Below are positions 62,208 to 64,000 of a stretch of DNA of 64,000 nt, piece by piece; the first letter of the stretch is position 1; every line of letters starts with the position of its first letter. Origin of the DNA: Sphingomonas dokdonensis (GTDB lineage: Bacteria > Pseudomonadota > Alphaproteobacteria > Sphingomonadales > Sphingomonadaceae); NCBI RefSeq assembly GCF_002197685.1, contig NZ_NBBI01000001.1, forward strand, positions 372,001 to 436,000. The letters are read 5' to 3'. Both the position numbers and the translations under genes were made by a program. The notes beneath the pieces are model-generated. The model searched no databases. It was given only the letters and a program-made list of their open reading frames with translations, and had not been told where the DNA came from.

Positions 62208-63267
62208 ACATATCGGCCATTTCCGCACGCTCGCTTCGCTCCGCCCGCCACGCGTCGGGGTGGTGATCGGATGGTTGCTGTTGCTGGGCATCGCTGCGTC
62301 CGTGTTTATCCTCTTCTTCGTGCCGTGGCTGCAAACGGCGCAGGGGCGTGGACAGGTGGTGGCACTGAACCCGAGCGACCGCGCACAGGACGTGACAGCG
62401 CTGGTGCCTGGGCGGGTTGAGCGCTGGTACGTCGAGGACGGCCAGCATGTCGAAGAAGGGGCGCCGATCGCCCGTATCGTCGATCTTGACCCGAACTTCC
62501 TGTCCCGCCTTGCAGCCGAGCGGGCGCAGGTGGAGGCGGAGATCGCGGCGGTGCGACAGGCGCAATCGGTCGCAAGCATCGATGTCAGCCGGACTCGGCA
62601 ATTGCTGGCCGAAGGCTTGGCCGCGCGGCGCGATTATGAGCAAGCGCAGATCAAGGTGGCCGATGCGGCTGCGAAGCTGGCGGAGTCGCGTGCAAAGCTG
62701 AACCGGATCGATGTTCAACTCAATCGGCAGTCGGCCCAGCTAGTGCGCGCGCCGCGTACTGGGCGGATCCAGAATCTGAACGCTGCTGCGGGCGGCGGTC
62801 TGGTGTCCGCAGGCACCGTGCTTGCGGTGGTCGCGCCCGAGCAGGTCCAGCGTGCGGTGGAGCTGCTGATGAACGGCCGCGACGTACCGCTGCTTCGGCC
62901 GGGGCGTCCCGTACGGCTGGAGTTTGAAGGCTGGCCGGCGATCCAGCTCAGCGGCTGGCCGTCGATCGCTTATGGCTATTTCGACGGGCGCGTGCGGACG
63001 ATCGATCCGACGGCCAATGCGCAAGGGCTGTTCCGCATTCTGGTCGAGCCAGCGCCCAACAAGCCGGCGTGGCCCGAACAGCGCTTCGTGCGGCTGGGCA
63101 GCAAGGTGCAAGGCTGGGTCCAGGGCGAGACGGTTTCGGTCGGGTACGAGCTGTGGCGTCAGCTAAACGACTTCCCCATCGAATTCGGGAACACCGGAGT
63201 GGATGGCAGCACGACGACAAAGGAGGATGAGAAGACGGCGGTAACAAAGGCGAAGCGGCCGAAATGA
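62191..63267 (+). CDS. HlyD-type membrane fusion protein
   Basis: A 358-residue periplasmic adaptor. One N-terminal membrane helix (VVIGWLLLLGIAASVFILFF, about 24-43) is followed by a lipoyl half-motif (VTALVPGRVERWYVEDGQHV). A long coiled-coil hairpin spans about 105-190. The second lipoyl half (RAPRTGRIQNLNAAAGGGLV) and beta-barrel domains then follow. The C-terminal 25 residues are Lys/Glu/Thr-rich. It starts inside the ABC-like gene and overlaps the TolC-type gene by four bases, so the three products are made together. Confidence 0.9.
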   Translation: MPYRPEHIGHFRTLASLRPPRVGVVIGWLLLLGIAASVFILFFVPWLQTAQGRGQVVALNPSDRAQDVTALVPGRVERWYVEDGQHVEEGAPIARIVDLDPNFLSRLAAERAQVEAEIAAVRQAQSVASIDVSRTRQLLAEGLAARRDYEQAQIKVADAAAKLAESRAKLNRIDVQLNRQSAQLVRAPRTGRIQNLNAAAGGGLVSAGTVLAVVAPEQVQRAVELLMNGRDVPLLRPGRPVRLEFEGWPAIQLSGWPSIAYGYFDGRVRTIDPTANAQGLFRILVEPAPNKPAWPEQRFVRLGSKVQGWVQGETVSVGYELWRQLNDFPIEFGNTGVDGSTTTKEDEKTAVTKAKRPK

Positions 63268-64000
63268 TGCGCTTGCTAATTGCATTGCCACTGATCGCGG
63301 CGGTGCCCATTATCGGTCTGCCGGGTGGCGCACAGGCGCAGACATTAGCACGCGTTGCTGCGCCGAGCGTCAGTGAGGGCGCCTTGACGCTAGACGAGGT
63401 GCTCCGCGTTTCCGCGCGCGCTGCGCCGCAGATCGTGGAAGCGCTAGCGCGTGAGCGGGCGGCGGAAGGGCGCGCGCTGAGCGCGGCAGGCGCGTTCGAT
63501 ACCGTGTTCGAGGTGGACGGGCGATCGCGCGCGCTGGGCTATTATGACGGCACGGTCGTTGCAGGCCGCGCGACCCGTCCGCTGACGGGCAATGGTGGCT
63601 ATGTCTATGGCGGGTACCGGGTCAGCCGCGGCGATTTCCCGATCTACGAGGACGAGAATTACACCAATCGACTTGGGGAGGTGAAGGTCGGCGCCCTGTA
63701 TTCGCTGCTGCGTGACCGGCTGGTGGACGAACGACGGACCCGCCAAACGGTAGCGGCCGCCGACATCGACATCGCGCGGTTCGAGCGGGAGTCGGTGGCG
63801 ATCGGCGTGCAGCGGCGGGCGATCGACGCGTACCAGAACTGGGTCGTGGCGGGGCTACGCCTTGCCGCCTATCGCGATCTGCTCAACCTTTCCGAAAGCC
63901 GGCGCGGCGCGATTGCTCGGCAGGTCGAATTGGGGGCGCGGCCAGAGATCCTTTTGGCGGAGAACGACCAGAACCTGGTGCGGCGCCGGGCGCTGGTGGT
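63264..64000 (+). CDS. TolC-type outer membrane factor, 5' part only
   Basis: Read directly from the sequence: an ATG overlapping the adaptor stop opens a frame that runs to the window end, about 245 residues so far. A signal peptide (LLIALPLIAAVPIIG, then GGAQAQ) is followed by LTLDEVLRVSARAAPQIVEA, the typical TolC-repeat start. A Tyr-rich stretch (GGYVYGGYRVSRGDFPIYED) precedes long helices. It would form the outer membrane duct for the preceding adaptor. The 3' half is outside the window. The family call is good; the substrate is unknown. Confidence 0.85.
   Translation, partial: MMRLLIALPLIAAVPIIGLPGGAQAQTLARVAAPSVSEGALTLDEVLRVSARAAPQIVEALARERAAEGRALSAAGAFDTVFEVDGRSRALGYYDGTVVAGRATRPLTGNGGYVYGGYRVSRGDFPIYEDENYTNRLGEVKVGALYSLLRDRLVDERRTRQTVAAADIDIARFERESVAIGVQRRAIDAYQNWVVAGLRLAAYRDLLNLSESRRGAIARQVELGARPEILLAENDQNLVRRRALV

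Noticed and set aside
1-64000. Mobile elements, prophage, CRISPR, toxin-antitoxin or tRNA-associated islands
   Set aside because: No transposase, integrase, direct-repeat array, toxin pair or tRNA gene was found; gene order and composition look like stable chromosome.

Overview
The window is high-GC DNA that fits a sphingomonad (Sphingomonadaceae, most likely Sphingomonas). Support comes from a serine palmitoyltransferase with its own acyl carrier protein, a complete PhyR/NepR/EcfG general stress response locus, the gene order argS-SPOR-nagZ-scpAB-tatABC, and the split gcvPA/gcvPB glycine cleavage operon. Most of the window is ordinary chromosomal backbone. I see no phage, insertion sequence, CRISPR array, rRNA or tRNA. 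The interesting material lies in the stress locus, in a type I secretion-like operon at the right end, and in a few intergenic structures.

Layout. 1-5.1 kb: the 3' end of a NodT-type outer membrane efflux gene, a small unknown gene, a metallophosphoesterase, an exported DUF1800/DUF1501 pair and a small secreted protein. 5.2-11.6 kb: argS, a SPOR protein, nagZ, scpA, scpB, tatA, tatB and tatC in one head-to-tail run with several stop/start overlaps. 11.6-16 kb: the general stress response island. On the minus strand it has nepR followed by a PhyP-like sensor with a degraded ATPase domain. On the plus strand it has phyR, a 47-residue membrane protein and ecfG. A second NepR-like gene converges on ecfG. 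Downstream of the PhyP-like gene a textbook EcfG promoter precedes a short minus-strand stretch with two C-rich-loop hairpins and a terminator tail, which I read as a GsrN-like stress sRNA. An entericidin-type lipopeptide gene follows it.

16-25.5 kb: glnE, a Bcp peroxiredoxin, a DUF455 protein, an M23 peptidase, an ErpA-type Fe-S carrier, exonuclease III, a small secreted protein behind a sigma54-type promoter, a GNAT-like protein and a fatty acid desaturase. 25.6-35 kb (minus strand): lptG and lptF, a CHASE3 hybrid kinase, the sphingolipid set spt-acp-cerR, then proB, pth and rplY. 35-42 kb: a TraB/GumN lipoprotein, then glyQ, glyS and ppdK. 42-49.7 kb (minus strand): a Tad/Cpa pilus operon (cpaA, cpaB, cpaC, cpaD, cpaE, tadB, tadC, unknown) that lacks the motor ATPase gene cpaF and any visible flp pilin. 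49.7-55.3 kb: a hydrolase and FAD oxidoreductase pair, ispH-thrB-rnhA, an unknown lipoprotein and a DUF4214 protein. 55.3-60.2 kb: a tandem glycine riboswitch upstream of gcvT-gcvH-gcvPA-gcvPB. 60.5-64 kb: an ABC-like membrane protein whose nucleotide-binding motifs are all degraded, followed by an HlyD-type adaptor and a TolC-type outer membrane factor cut by the window end.

How the genes work together. In the stress island phosphorylated PhyR would bind NepR and free EcfG, while the PhyP-like protein would keep PhyR off; EcfG would then drive nepR-phyP and the candidate sRNA. The sphingolipid set supplies outer membrane lipids, and lptFG exports lipid A-type lipids only where LPS is made, so their proximity is notable. 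The glycine riboswitch ties glycine supply to its breakdown. The terminal operon looks like a secretion or export machine that cannot hydrolyse ATP through its own ABC protein.
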